DNA of 64,000 nucleotides from contig CAMQDS010000002.1 of assembly GCA_946999645.1 (NCBI GenBank), positions 124,001 to 188,000 on the forward strand, written 5' to 3'. This document shows, piece after piece, positions 25,338-35,076 of the stretch (positions within the stretch are counted from its first letter, which is position 1; the number at the start of each line of letters is the position of its first letter). This stretch comes from an uncultured Bacteroidales bacterium. Its GTDB lineage: Bacteria > Bacteroidota > Bacteroidia > Bacteroidales > UBA932. The position numbers and the translations under genes are program-made. The notes beneath the pieces are model-generated. The model was given only the letters and a program-made list of their open reading frames with translations, searched no databases and was not told the DNA's origin.

Positions 25338-27272
25338 ATGAAACGAAAAAATTTTCTTTTTGTTCTGTTTCTCACAGTTCTTGTTTCCCTGTTCGGGTGC
25401 AAGAAGGAGGAACAGAACACTGGGACTATTGATGTTCAATTTTCAGTTCCTAAAAATGTAACAATTAAGGCAGGAACAGAGTCGATGTCATTTCGAGTTA
25501 TGTTTGGCAAGGCTCCTCTAAAATCTGATAAAGTTATCTTAGGAGAACCTTCAGGCGCTTTAAACACATGTGAAATAGTATCGGTTTCAAAGAAAAAGTT
25601 TTCTATCAATCTATACAAAGGCCTTGCCTCTGGAATATACAATGTTTATATCCTAAGAGGTAGTCATAAAAAACTGATGGGGTCGATGGCTGTTACCATC
25701 GATACAAGTGCAGATACTTCTGATATTAAGGTTGAGCCTGAGCCTGGCAACAATGTTTACGGTGTTGTTGTTTGTGGTAAAAAACGCCTTAAAGATGTAG
25801 TTGTTTCTGATGGGGTAGAAGTTGTGCGTACTGATGAGAATGGTGTATATCAAATGAAATCATCAAAGAAACATAAATACGTATTCATTTCTATTCCAAG
25901 CGGTTATGAGGTGCAGTCTGATGGTATTATGCCACGTGTTCATTGTCAGTTGCACAAAAATCCAAGCGTGCCTGAACGTGTAGACTTTTCCCTTGTTGAT
26001 GTTGGTGACCAAAGTAATTATACTATGCTTGTTTTTGGAGACATCCAAATTGCAAGAAGAAATGATGACAGAAAACAGTTCTCTATTTTCACTGATGATG
26101 TAAATGATTATATTTCAACACATAAAGATAAAAAAATATATGGAATTACTCTCGGTGATATGACTTGGGATGTATATTGGTATCAAAACAGTTATGCTTT
26201 GGATGAGTATGTAGCCGATATGAATGCTGTAAAAGGATTACAAATATTTCATACAATTGGAAATCATGACCATGATATGAAATATGCAGGTGATTTTGAT
26301 ACAGTTACAAAGTATAAAAAGAAAATTGCTCCGACTTATTTTTCATTTAATATAGGGAAGGTTCATTATGTTATTTTGGATGATATAGAGTGTACTAATA
26401 CAGGAGCAGGTACATCAGAAAGTCGTGATTATAATGAAAATCTTGTATCAGAGCAATTCAAATGGCTTGAAAAGGATCTTTCTTATGTACCAACTTCAGT
26501 ACCTCTTTTTGTTACTATGCACGCACCTCTATTTAAAGATGATAGCAGGGACAATATGGGAGGAGCTGAGAGACTTATTAAAATGCTCCGTAAATACGAC
26601 CAAGTGCAACTATTTACAGGTCACACACATAAAATGTATAATGTCGATAAAATGGAGACTTGCCATATATTTGAACATAATGCAGGCGCTGTGTGTGCAA
26701 CTTGGTGGTGGTCGTCATACTTGACCCCTGGAATACATATAGGACAGGATGGGACCCCAGGAGGATATGAAATAGTCGATATTGCAGGCGATAAGTTTAC
26801 ATGGCAGTTTAAACCATCTGGTAAACCATTGGATATGCAATTTCGTACTTACGATAGGAATACTATGGATATTTCCGTCCCTAATTATACTCCTAATGCC
26901 AAAGGCAAATATCGTGATGATTTTAAGTCTTTGTCTAAAGATTTCTCTGGTAAAAAATCTGATAATGAAGTTTATATAAATATATGGAATTATGATCCTG
27001 AGTGGAAAATTGAGGTAATGGAAGAGGGAAAACTTTTAAGTGTTAAAAAGGAATTTACACGAGACCCGCTTCATCTTGTCTCATATACGGCAAAACGGCT
27101 GAATACTAATAACAGTGCTACATTTAAAACTTCTGTCAACAGACATACTTTCGTAGTAAAAGCATCAAAGCCGAATTCTACTTTGAATATAAAGGTAACT
27201 GATCGTTTTGGCAATGTCTACCGAGAAGATATGAAACGACCAAAGTCTTTTTCTACAGAGATGTATAAATAA
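25338..27272 (+). CDS. Lipoprotein calcineurin-like metallophosphoesterase
   Basis: 644 residues with lipobox LFGC (Cys21), so anchored in the envelope, possibly surface-exposed (the KKEE after the Cys resembles an export signal). An N-terminal beta domain (about 25-225) of the MetallophosN kind precedes the catalytic core: GDIQ (Asp235, Gln237), LGDMTWD (Asp274), GNHDHD (Asn309-His310), MHAP (His395), and GHTH (His429, His431). The D-x-Q first motif is normal in this subfamily. A C-terminal beta domain (MetallophosC) closes it. It probably hydrolyses phosphodiesters or monoesters; context points to glycerophosphodiesters. Tightly coupled to glpT. Confidence 0.85.
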   Translation: MKRKNFLFVLFLTVLVSLFGCKKEEQNTGTIDVQFSVPKNVTIKAGTESMSFRVMFGKAPLKSDKVILGEPSGALNTCEIVSVSKKKFSINLYKGLASGIYNVYILRGSHKKLMGSMAVTIDTSADTSDIKVEPEPGNNVYGVVVCGKKRLKDVVVSDGVEVVRTDENGVYQMKSSKKHKYVFISIPSGYEVQSDGIMPRVHCQLHKNPSVPERVDFSLVDVGDQSNYTMLVFGDIQIARRNDDRKQFSIFTDDVNDYISTHKDKKIYGITLGDMTWDVYWYQNSYALDEYVADMNAVKGLQIFHTIGNHDHDMKYAGDFDTVTKYKKKIAPTYFSFNIGKVHYVILDDIECTNTGAGTSESRDYNENLVSEQFKWLEKDLSYVPTSVPLFVTMHAPLFKDDSRDNMGGAERLIKMLRKYDQVQLFTGHTHKMYNVDKMETCHIFEHNAGAVCATWWWSSYLTPGIHIGQDGTPGGYEIVDIAGDKFTWQFKPSGKPLDMQFRTYDRNTMDISVPNYTPNAKGKYRDDFKSLSKDFSGKKSDNEVYINIWNYDPEWKIEVMEEGKLLSVKKEFTRDPLHLVSYTAKRLNTNNSATFKTSVNRHTFVVKASKPNSTLNIKVTDRFGNVYREDMKRPKSFSTEMYK

Positions 27273-27310
27273 AACGTGATTATACACACTAAAAATTAAT
27301 TAATGAGCGT

Positions 27311-30300
27311 ATGAAATTTTTGAGAACATTTGCCATTATATTGGCAGCTATGCTTCTTGTTGCTATCCCTTTAAGAGCAGGTAGCAGAATCCTATCCGGT
27401 AAGGTGCTTGATTCGGGGAATAAAGCACTTGAAGGAGTGGCGGTATTGGTACGTGGTTCTTCAAATGGAACTATGACCAGTTCTGATGGTACTTTTCGCC
27501 TTTCTGTTGGTTCGGAAGATGTAACATTGGAAGTCTCTTGTCTTAGTTATGTAACAAAGACAGTACCTGTTAAAGCAACTCAAGATAATATAGTAGTTAT
27601 TCTTGAAGATGATTCTATGTCAATAACGGAAACTGTTGTAGTTGGTTATGGTACTCAAAAAAAGGTAAATCTTACAGGAGCGATAACGACTGTTGACCAG
27701 AAACAACTTGAGAACAGGACTGCGCATTCTCTTACTGATATGCTCCAAGGGTCTGTACCAGGACTTAATATTTCAACTGATGCTGGTAATCCAGGTTCAA
27801 CTGGCTCTCTTAACATTAGAGGTATAACATCAATAAACAGTGCCGATCCTATTGTTCTGATTGATGGAGCGATAGGAGATTTAAGCAGAGTAAATCCGAA
27901 TGATGTTGAGTCTATATCAGTTATTAAGGATGCAGCAGCTGCCGCTGTTTACGGAGCAAGAGCGGCTTATGGGGTAATCCTCATAACTACAAAATCTGGT
28001 TCTGATAAAGACGGTAAAGCCATAGTGCATTATAGCGGAAGATTTGGTTGGGAAACACCTACTACGTCAACTGATTATGAAACAAGAGGATATTGGTCTG
28101 TATACACAATAGATAAGTTCTGGATGTCTGATGCTGGTAACAAGTATACTACATATAACGACCACGATATGGCGGAATTGCTTGCAAGGGTAAATGACAA
28201 GACAGAACAGCCTGGAAGACCTTGGGTTGTTGAGGATGTGCGTAATGGAAAGAAGCAGTGGATATATTATGCTAATACTGACTGGTATCATGAACTTTAT
28301 CGTGATCGCCACCCTGTACAGCAACATTCTGTATCTGTAAGCGGTGGAAATAAGGATATAAAATATTTCCTTTCAGGTGGTTATGATCGTCAAACTGGTA
28401 TTATAAAAGTAAATCCAGATGTGTTCCAAAAATATAATCTTAGAGCAAAAATTGATTTTAAAGTCAATAAATTTATAAAGATGTCTAATAACACATCTTT
28501 CTATAGTTCAAGATATACTTTCCCTGGTATGGACGATGTACAAGATTCATTCGCCTATGCTTCATGTCACGCTTTGGCTTCATTCCCACTTAAAAACCCT
28601 GATGGCTCATGGTTATATGCAACTCCGATGATTTCAGGGGCATATAATGTGGCGTGGGGACGACATATAATTTTTGGTGACAAAAATGATATTAATAATA
28701 GGTTAAAGAGTGATTTTTCAAATACAACTGAGATAAAAATTACACCTGTTAAACAGTTTAATATAGTTTCTAATTTTACCTATAGATTATATCAGAATAG
28801 AAATACATATAGACAAACTAATTTCTCATATCGTCAAAGACCAGGTGGGGAACTTGAGTCTTACACTGTCGGTGCCGGAGAGGATTATCTTGATGAATCT
28901 ATTGCTACTTCAAGTTATTATTCAGGCAATGTATATGCTACTTATGATGATACTTTTTGTAAGGAACATCATGTAAAGGCAATGTTGGGTTCCAATATGG
29001 AATACTGGTATAGGAAATCAGTAGGGGCAAAAGGTAAAAACCTTCAAAGTAAAGTCTTGAGTGACTTGGATCTTGTTGGTCCTAACGCTTCTGGTGATGT
29101 ACTTACTGAGGTGTCAGGAGGTCAGAAAGACTATGCTCTTCTTGGAGTATTTGGTCGTTTAAATTATGACTATAAAGGAAAATATCTGATTGAAATTTCA
29201 GGAAGACTTGATGGCTCGTCACGTTTTGCAAAAGGACATCGTTGGGGATTTTTCCCTTCAGTATCAGCTGGTTGGAGAATCTCCGAAGAGCCTTTCTTTG
29301 GTAGAGCAAAGAGATATGTCAATAATTTGAAACTTAGGGCTTCTTATGGTAGTCTGGGTAATCAAAATGTCAACTATTATGCGTATTTAAGAAGTATAAG
29401 CATTAATGATTTTAAAGGTTACTCTTTTAACGAGGGTAGTACTATGGCTAAATATTCTACTCTATCCGGTCCAGTTGCTGCTGATTTGACATGGGAAACA
29501 TCAAAGCAGTATAACATTGGTTTAGATTTAGGAATGTTCTCAGATAAACTTAATTTTACTGCAGAAGCTTATGTGAGAAAAACTGTGAATATGCTTACCA
29601 AAGGGGAAGAAAGGCCAGGCGTTTTCGGTGCTAATCCTCCAAAAACAAATACTGCCGATCTTAAGACTTCAGGGTATGAATTGTCAATTTCTTGGCGTGA
29701 CCGTTTCAATTTGGCTGGAAAGCCTTTTGGGTATGGAGTAAGAGCTTCATTGAGTGACTATAGAAGTTATATAACGAGATTTAACAATCCTCAAAAGAAT
29801 TTGAGTGATTATTATCCTGGAAAACGTTTAGGCGATATTTGGGGATTTCAAGTAGATGGTCTTTTTGCCACTGATGAGGAGGCTAAGGAATATACAAAGA
29901 ATACCCTTGATTGCAGTTATATTAACAGACGTATGACTGGAGGTTGGAGAGCAGGTGACCTCAAATTTGTTGATTTGGATGGGGATGGTATCTTAGGTAT
30001 AGGAGCAAATAATGCTGATAAACCTGGTGACCGTAAAATTTTAGGAAATTCCCTTCCAAGTCTTCAATATGGTTTTACCTTATCCCTTAATTATATGGGA
30101 TTTGATATTTCTGCTTTCTTCCAGGGTACTGGTACTCACTATTGGTATCCTGCAGGTATGAATATGGCATTCTGGGGACCTTATAGTTATTCATATGTTT
30201 CTTTCTTACAACGTGATTTTATTGAAAAGTGTTGGTCAGAGGAAAATCCGAATGCATATTTTCCACGTCCTCGTGCTTATTCTTCAACAGGTGGTGAACT

Positions 30301-30586
30301 CAGCAAAGTTAATAGCCGATATTTACAAAATATTGCATACCTGAGGTTTAAGAATCTTACAATAGGATACACTTTGCCTGAAAAACTTACACGTAAGATT
30401 GCTGTAGACAAAGTAAGATTTTATTTCTCAGGAGAAAATCTCGCATATTGGTCTCCACTTAAAAAACATACAAGGTATATAGATCCTGAATCTGCTTTCA
30501 AAAGAAGGTCAGGAGATAATCCACATGATCGTGGCAGTTATCCTTGGATGAAAACTATGATGTTTGGCGTTGATATTACATTCTAA
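27311..30586 (+). CDS. SusC-type TonB-dependent outer-membrane transporter
   Basis: 1,091 residues. Signal peptide (about 1-24), CarboxypepD_reg-like domain (about 27-100, SGKVLDSGNKALEGVAVLVRG), TonB-box/SusC signature VVVGYGTQKK at 109-118, plug domain with the PLVLID-like PIVLIDGAIGDL and the ISVIKDAAAAAVYGARAAYGVI motif, then a 22-strand barrel ending DITF. Imports a ligand captured with SusD. It starts 38 nt after the metallophosphoesterase and pairs with the SusD gene 19 nt on. With no glycoside hydrolase nearby the cargo is probably not a glycan; phosphate esters are inferred. Confidence 0.95.
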   Translation: MKFLRTFAIILAAMLLVAIPLRAGSRILSGKVLDSGNKALEGVAVLVRGSSNGTMTSSDGTFRLSVGSEDVTLEVSCLSYVTKTVPVKATQDNIVVILEDDSMSITETVVVGYGTQKKVNLTGAITTVDQKQLENRTAHSLTDMLQGSVPGLNISTDAGNPGSTGSLNIRGITSINSADPIVLIDGAIGDLSRVNPNDVESISVIKDAAAAAVYGARAAYGVILITTKSGSDKDGKAIVHYSGRFGWETPTTSTDYETRGYWSVYTIDKFWMSDAGNKYTTYNDHDMAELLARVNDKTEQPGRPWVVEDVRNGKKQWIYYANTDWYHELYRDRHPVQQHSVSVSGGNKDIKYFLSGGYDRQTGIIKVNPDVFQKYNLRAKIDFKVNKFIKMSNNTSFYSSRYTFPGMDDVQDSFAYASCHALASFPLKNPDGSWLYATPMISGAYNVAWGRHIIFGDKNDINNRLKSDFSNTTEIKITPVKQFNIVSNFTYRLYQNRNTYRQTNFSYRQRPGGELESYTVGAGEDYLDESIATSSYYSGNVYATYDDTFCKEHHVKAMLGSNMEYWYRKSVGAKGKNLQSKVLSDLDLVGPNASGDVLTEVSGGQKDYALLGVFGRLNYDYKGKYLIEISGRLDGSSRFAKGHRWGFFPSVSAGWRISEEPFFGRAKRYVNNLKLRASYGSLGNQNVNYYAYLRSISINDFKGYSFNEGSTMAKYSTLSGPVAADLTWETSKQYNIGLDLGMFSDKLNFTAEAYVRKTVNMLTKGEERPGVFGANPPKTNTADLKTSGYELSISWRDRFNLAGKPFGYGVRASLSDYRSYITRFNNPQKNLSDYYPGKRLGDIWGFQVDGLFATDEEAKEYTKNTLDCSYINRRMTGGWRAGDLKFVDLDGDGILGIGANNADKPGDRKILGNSLPSLQYGFTLSLNYMGFDISAFFQGTGTHYWYPAGMNMAFWGPYSYSYVSFLQRDFIEKCWSEENPNAYFPRPRAYSSTGGELSKVNSRYLQNIAYLRFKNLTIGYTLPEKLTRKIAVDKVRFYFSGENLAYWSPLKKHTRYIDPESAFKRRSGDNPHDRGSYPWMKTMMFGVDITF

Positions 30587-30605
30587 AGATTTGGAGGCTA
30601 ATAAA

Positions 30606-32375
30606 ATGAAAAGATATATAATTCCTTTTATCATACTTTTGCTATCTCTGTCTTCGTGCGATATTTTAGATACTTACGACAAGTCTAAAATAAGCCCTGA
30701 TGATTATTTCCGTAATAAAAACGATTTTGAAATGTTTTCAAATACTTTTTATAATAATCTTTTAGATAAGAACCCTTATGAAGAACAGAGTGATCAATAT
30801 GTTGAACTAACATTGTCAAAACGTTTGAATGGTGGGAACTTCCGAACTGTACCTGATGATGGCGGCGGTTGGGACTGGGAAGATTTGCGAAAAATCAATA
30901 CCATGCTTGGCCATATGCATCAATGTCCTGATAAGGATGTTGTTGCTCAGTATTCTGGAGTAGCAAGGTTTTTTAGAGCATATTTTTATTTTGAAAAAGT
31001 AAAAAAATTTGGTGATGTTCCTTGGGTGGATAAAGAACTTCAAACTGATTCCCCAGAATTATTCAAGCCACGTGACTCACGTGAGTTGGTATTGTCAAAA
31101 ATGATTGAAGATATAGACTATGCAATAGAAAATCTCCCTAATAAAGTAAGTACTTATCGTGTATGTAAGTGGACTGCTTTAGCATTTAAAGCAAGATTTT
31201 GCCTGTATGAAGGTACATTTAGAAAGTATCATAAACTAAACATAGAGGGACACGATTATAAATATTATCTTACTCTTGCTGCGGATGCTGCTAAGAAACT
31301 TATTGATAGTGGAGTATATAAGTTGGCGCCTGATTACGGAAAATTATTTGCTGAACCTGATGCCGATGCTGGTGAGTACATACTTGCCATAAGAAATGAT
31401 AGAAGCCTTTCTATTTTCAACAACTCTACTGCTTATGCAACAATGCCTACACAGGGGAAACCAGGACTTACTAAAAAATTCGTAGATAGTTTCCTCATGA
31501 AGGATGGTTCACGATTTACGGATAAACCTGGTTGGGATAAAATGACATTTAAAGATGAAGTAGCCAATCGTGACCCACGTCTTTATTACTGTACTGTTAC
31601 ACCAGGGTATAAAAGGATTGGAGGTACAGATGTAGTTGCTCCTGATTTAGGTGCAAGCGCAACAGGTTTTCAGTTGGCAAAATATGTTATGGATTGCAAT
31701 TTACCGGATGTGAACAGAGTAGAGATGTCATATAATGATATGCCTGTATTCCGTTTAGCTGAGGTATACTTGAATTATGCAGAAGCAAAAGCAGAACTTG
31801 AAACACTTACACAAGAAGATCTTGATATATCAATAAATCTTCTTCGTAAGAGGGTAAATATGCCAAATATGTCTTTATCTGAAGCCAATGCAAATCCTGA
31901 TCCTTATCTTTCATCAGAAGAATATGGCTATAGAAATGTAGAGGGCGCAAATAAGGGAATAATTCTTGAAATCAGACGTGAGCGTTCTGTGGAGTTGGCT
32001 CAAGAGAGCTTTAGATGGAATGATCTTATGAGATGGAAAGAAGGTTTGTGTATAAATCAAAAGATGTATGGAATGTATTTCCCAGGTCCGGGTGAATATG
32101 ACTTGTCTGGTGACGGTATTCCTGATTTGTGTCTTTATGATACAGATAAAAAACCTTCATCTAAGTTTAAAGGTATAGTATTCAAGAAAATAGGTGATGC
32201 TACTACTGGTATTCTGTTGAGCGAAGGAAACAAAGGATATATAGATCCACACCAGAACATTCAGCATATATTTGATGAATCAAGAGATTACTTCTATCCT
32301 ATTCCTATAAATCAGCGTACATATAATCATAATCTTACTCAAAATCCGGGTTGGAAAGATGGTCTTGGCTTTTAA
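30606..32375 (+). CDS. SusD/RagB-type surface substrate-binding lipoprotein
   Basis: 589 residues from the ATG at 30606, preceded by GGAGG; an in-frame ATG at 30564 lies inside susC and is rejected. Lipobox LSSC (Cys18) followed by the usual DILDTYDKSKISPDDYF opening. TPR-like helices (FRAYFYFEKVKKFGDVPWV) and the C-terminal R-RERSVELAQESFRWNDLMRW block are typical. It forms the lid of the SusC barrel and captures the ligand. Confidence 0.94.
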   Translation: MKRYIIPFIILLLSLSSCDILDTYDKSKISPDDYFRNKNDFEMFSNTFYNNLLDKNPYEEQSDQYVELTLSKRLNGGNFRTVPDDGGGWDWEDLRKINTMLGHMHQCPDKDVVAQYSGVARFFRAYFYFEKVKKFGDVPWVDKELQTDSPELFKPRDSRELVLSKMIEDIDYAIENLPNKVSTYRVCKWTALAFKARFCLYEGTFRKYHKLNIEGHDYKYYLTLAADAAKKLIDSGVYKLAPDYGKLFAEPDADAGEYILAIRNDRSLSIFNNSTAYATMPTQGKPGLTKKFVDSFLMKDGSRFTDKPGWDKMTFKDEVANRDPRLYYCTVTPGYKRIGGTDVVAPDLGASATGFQLAKYVMDCNLPDVNRVEMSYNDMPVFRLAEVYLNYAEAKAELETLTQEDLDISINLLRKRVNMPNMSLSEANANPDPYLSSEEYGYRNVEGANKGIILEIRRERSVELAQESFRWNDLMRWKEGLCINQKMYGMYFPGPGEYDLSGDGIPDLCLYDTDKKPSSKFKGIVFKKIGDATTGILLSEGNKGYIDPHQNIQHIFDESRDYFYPIPINQRTYNHNLTQNPGWKDGLGF

Positions 32376-32387
32376 TCTGATATTGTT

Positions 32388-35069
32388 ATGAAAATTCTAA
32401 AAAATATAATAACTGCAATTAGTTTTGCTGCAGCAGTTTTCTCATTCGGCAGTTGCAATAAGTCTGAGATTAAGGAAGCTCGTGCAGTACTTACAAGTGA
32501 AAATCACCTTACTTTTGAAGCAAAAGATGCTAAGGAACAGACTATCTCTGTATACTGTGATGGAAAATGGTCTTCTGATGCTCCAGAGTGGATAAATATT
32601 GAACCTTCAGAAGGTTCTGGTCCAATGGAAGTAAAAATAATGGTAGATGATAATGTTACCGATGGAAATGTAAATTCTCCTCGAACTGGTAACATCATAT
32701 TCAAAGGAATTTCAGCAGAAAGACAGGGTTCTGTTACTATAGAACAGCGAGGGGATAAGTATAAGGGTATTCAGGAAGTATCTGTTACAGATATACTTGA
32801 TCTTGAAGATAAAGAGGCTGCTAAGATTTCTGAATCTTCTGTATTGGCTGTTTCTAAGTCTGGTTTTGTTATAACAGATGGAAAAACAAATCTTTATGTC
32901 TTAGGAGAAAAAGATGTAAAAGTTGGAGATAAGATAAATATTAATGGTAAAAAAACTAAAATTGACGGATTTAGTGCATTCAATGTTGATGAAGTAAAAG
33001 TTAATTCTCATTCAGATATATCATATCCTTCAGCAAAAGATATAACTTCAGAACTCGATACTTTTCATCCTGAGACTTGCACCTATGTTTCTGTAACAGG
33101 TTCATTGGTAGGTGATAAACTTAGAGTGTCAGGAACTTATGCTAAGGTTCTTATTTTAGATGCTGTATCTGTTGAAGCATTGAAGGAAGTAGATTTGCAT
33201 AAGATAACTCTTAAAGGTTATGTAGTGGGTGAAACTGAAGGGATGATAAAACTTATTATGACATCCTTTGATGATAAAGGAAAAGATGAAAGTTTAATAC
33301 CTTATCCGTTAAAATTCTTTATAAGTCATATCGGTATAAATTATGCAACTTCATTTCCTAAAGAAGGGAAAATAGAGGCAATGCAAGGTCTTGGAACTAT
33401 TACATATGTACCTGTTGACTTAAATAAAACAAATGATAAAAATAAGTTTGAACTGGATGTAGAAAGCAATGATCCACGTTGTAGTGGTTCTTGGCCTGGG
33501 GACTATTGGTTATTTACGGGTACAGGTGCTATAAAGGCTGGTTCTGAAGTTAAGATCGCCTTTGAGACGAGGGCTTCACGTACAGGTCATAAATTCTGGA
33601 GATTGGAATATCTCGATGGCACTGAATGGAGAACTGCTGGAGAAGTAAAGACTACAAAAGAGACTGGAGAGCAAATAAAGTATACACATGCTATGTCCTC
33701 TGATGGTAGTACAAATATACCAGTTAAGGCAACTGTAAGATTTCGTAAGAATGTTGAACATTGTCAATTCCGTTTTCTTTGCGTAGCTAATTGGCAGTCT
33801 AACGGTGATGGACCTTTGTCTACACGAAACGGAGGTACTGTACGTCTTTCAGTGACTAATCCGGAAAGTGCAGAGTATCAGCCGCATATAGAAATAGTCA
33901 AAGAAGGCAATGGGGTAGAAACGGAACCTGTGATTGCCAATCTTAAAGTTTCAACAGATATTATTACTTTTGAAGGCAATCCATCAAAACCTATAAGATT
34001 CACTGTTTCATCAGATAAAGATTTTACTGTTGCTGTAAGTGAAAAGTGGTTGCATACGGATATTGTAGAAGGAAAAGCTGGAGAAAAAAAGGTAGTTGCC
34101 TTATCTTGTGATGCAAGTACTTTATCTGTAATGCGTGAGGCAGTTGTTAAAATTCAGTCAGGTGATACTGAGAAACAGATTCGTATAATTCAAAGTGCAG
34201 CAGGTCAGACTCTTAAGCCTTTGATTAGTATAATAGGAGGAAATAGAATTTCAGTAATGAATAAGGCTGGTTCAAGCAATGTTAAGGTTCAAGCAAACGT
34301 GGCAGTTAGTGCTAAAGCTGATGAGTCTTGGATAAAAGTTACCGCAATTCCTTCTACTAAATCAATGGTTGAAGAAACTACTTTTAAGTTAGAGTATGAT
34401 GCAAACAATACAAAAGTTACCAGAACGGCACATATAATATTCAGTAATGCTGCTGAAGGACTTGAAAGTGTACTTACTGTATCTCAAGACGGCATTCCAT
34501 GGTTTTATGACGACTTTTCATGGATGAAGGAGTTTGCTGATCCTGCTAAGGCTGCTGATTCTGTAGGTGATAATAACGCTGGTGGCAAGGCTCCTAATGC
34601 CTATAATAAGCAAAAATTTTTAGATACTTTCAAAGAAAGAGGTTACGTCGACTTAAATCCGAAACCTGAAGTGCTTTATCTTCAGAAATATTATCTGAAG
34701 TTCGGAAAAACCAATTATCATACAGGTTTGCAACTTCCTGCCATTGATTTCGGAGAATCAAGAGATGTTGTTCTTAAGTTTGATTGGGCAGCGCATATGC
34801 AAGGGTCAGGCAATATTGATAAAGTTAAAATTGTTATAGAACTTTCTGGTGCCGGTGTGTGTGGCGATACAGGCGCTGCATTGAGTAAAGAGTACTCTAC
34901 ATCACAAGTAAAAGGAAAGTTAGAGTGGCAACATTGTTCTATCCTTCTAAAGGGAGTGACAAAGGATACAAAGATTAATATTCGTCCTGCAAAGATGAAT
35001 ATTGCACCTAAGAAGCAACCTGACCAACAGCGTTGGTACATAGATAATATAAGGATAGTTAATCCATAA
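32388..35069 (+). CDS. Multi-domain BACON lipoprotein in SusE position
   Basis: 893 residues, lipobox FGSC (Cys23). Domains in order: a BACON beta-sandwich (about 30-125); an OB-like region of the DUF5689 kind (about 125-300: VSVTDILDL, VGDKININGKKTKI); a beta-sandwich with a SGSWPGDYWLFTGTG core (about 310-500); two further BACON-like modules (about 515-610, 610-705); and a C-terminal carbohydrate-binding-module-like jelly roll (about 705-893, starting WFYDDFSWMKEF). No catalytic motif seen. It lies 12 nt after susD, so a surface ligand-binding partner of SusCD is likely. BACON modules are usually spacers, sometimes mucin or glycan binders. Confidence 0.75.
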   Translation: MKILKNIITAISFAAAVFSFGSCNKSEIKEARAVLTSENHLTFEAKDAKEQTISVYCDGKWSSDAPEWINIEPSEGSGPMEVKIMVDDNVTDGNVNSPRTGNIIFKGISAERQGSVTIEQRGDKYKGIQEVSVTDILDLEDKEAAKISESSVLAVSKSGFVITDGKTNLYVLGEKDVKVGDKININGKKTKIDGFSAFNVDEVKVNSHSDISYPSAKDITSELDTFHPETCTYVSVTGSLVGDKLRVSGTYAKVLILDAVSVEALKEVDLHKITLKGYVVGETEGMIKLIMTSFDDKGKDESLIPYPLKFFISHIGINYATSFPKEGKIEAMQGLGTITYVPVDLNKTNDKNKFELDVESNDPRCSGSWPGDYWLFTGTGAIKAGSEVKIAFETRASRTGHKFWRLEYLDGTEWRTAGEVKTTKETGEQIKYTHAMSSDGSTNIPVKATVRFRKNVEHCQFRFLCVANWQSNGDGPLSTRNGGTVRLSVTNPESAEYQPHIEIVKEGNGVETEPVIANLKVSTDIITFEGNPSKPIRFTVSSDKDFTVAVSEKWLHTDIVEGKAGEKKVVALSCDASTLSVMREAVVKIQSGDTEKQIRIIQSAAGQTLKPLISIIGGNRISVMNKAGSSNVKVQANVAVSAKADESWIKVTAIPSTKSMVEETTFKLEYDANNTKVTRTAHIIFSNAAEGLESVLTVSQDGIPWFYDDFSWMKEFADPAKAADSVGDNNAGGKAPNAYNKQKFLDTFKERGYVDLNPKPEVLYLQKYYLKFGKTNYHTGLQLPAIDFGESRDVVLKFDWAAHMQGSGNIDKVKIVIELSGAGVCGDTGAALSKEYSTSQVKGKLEWQHCSILLKGVTKDTKINIRPAKMNIAPKKQPDQQRWYIDNIRIVNP

Positions 35070-35076
35070 ACATAAT

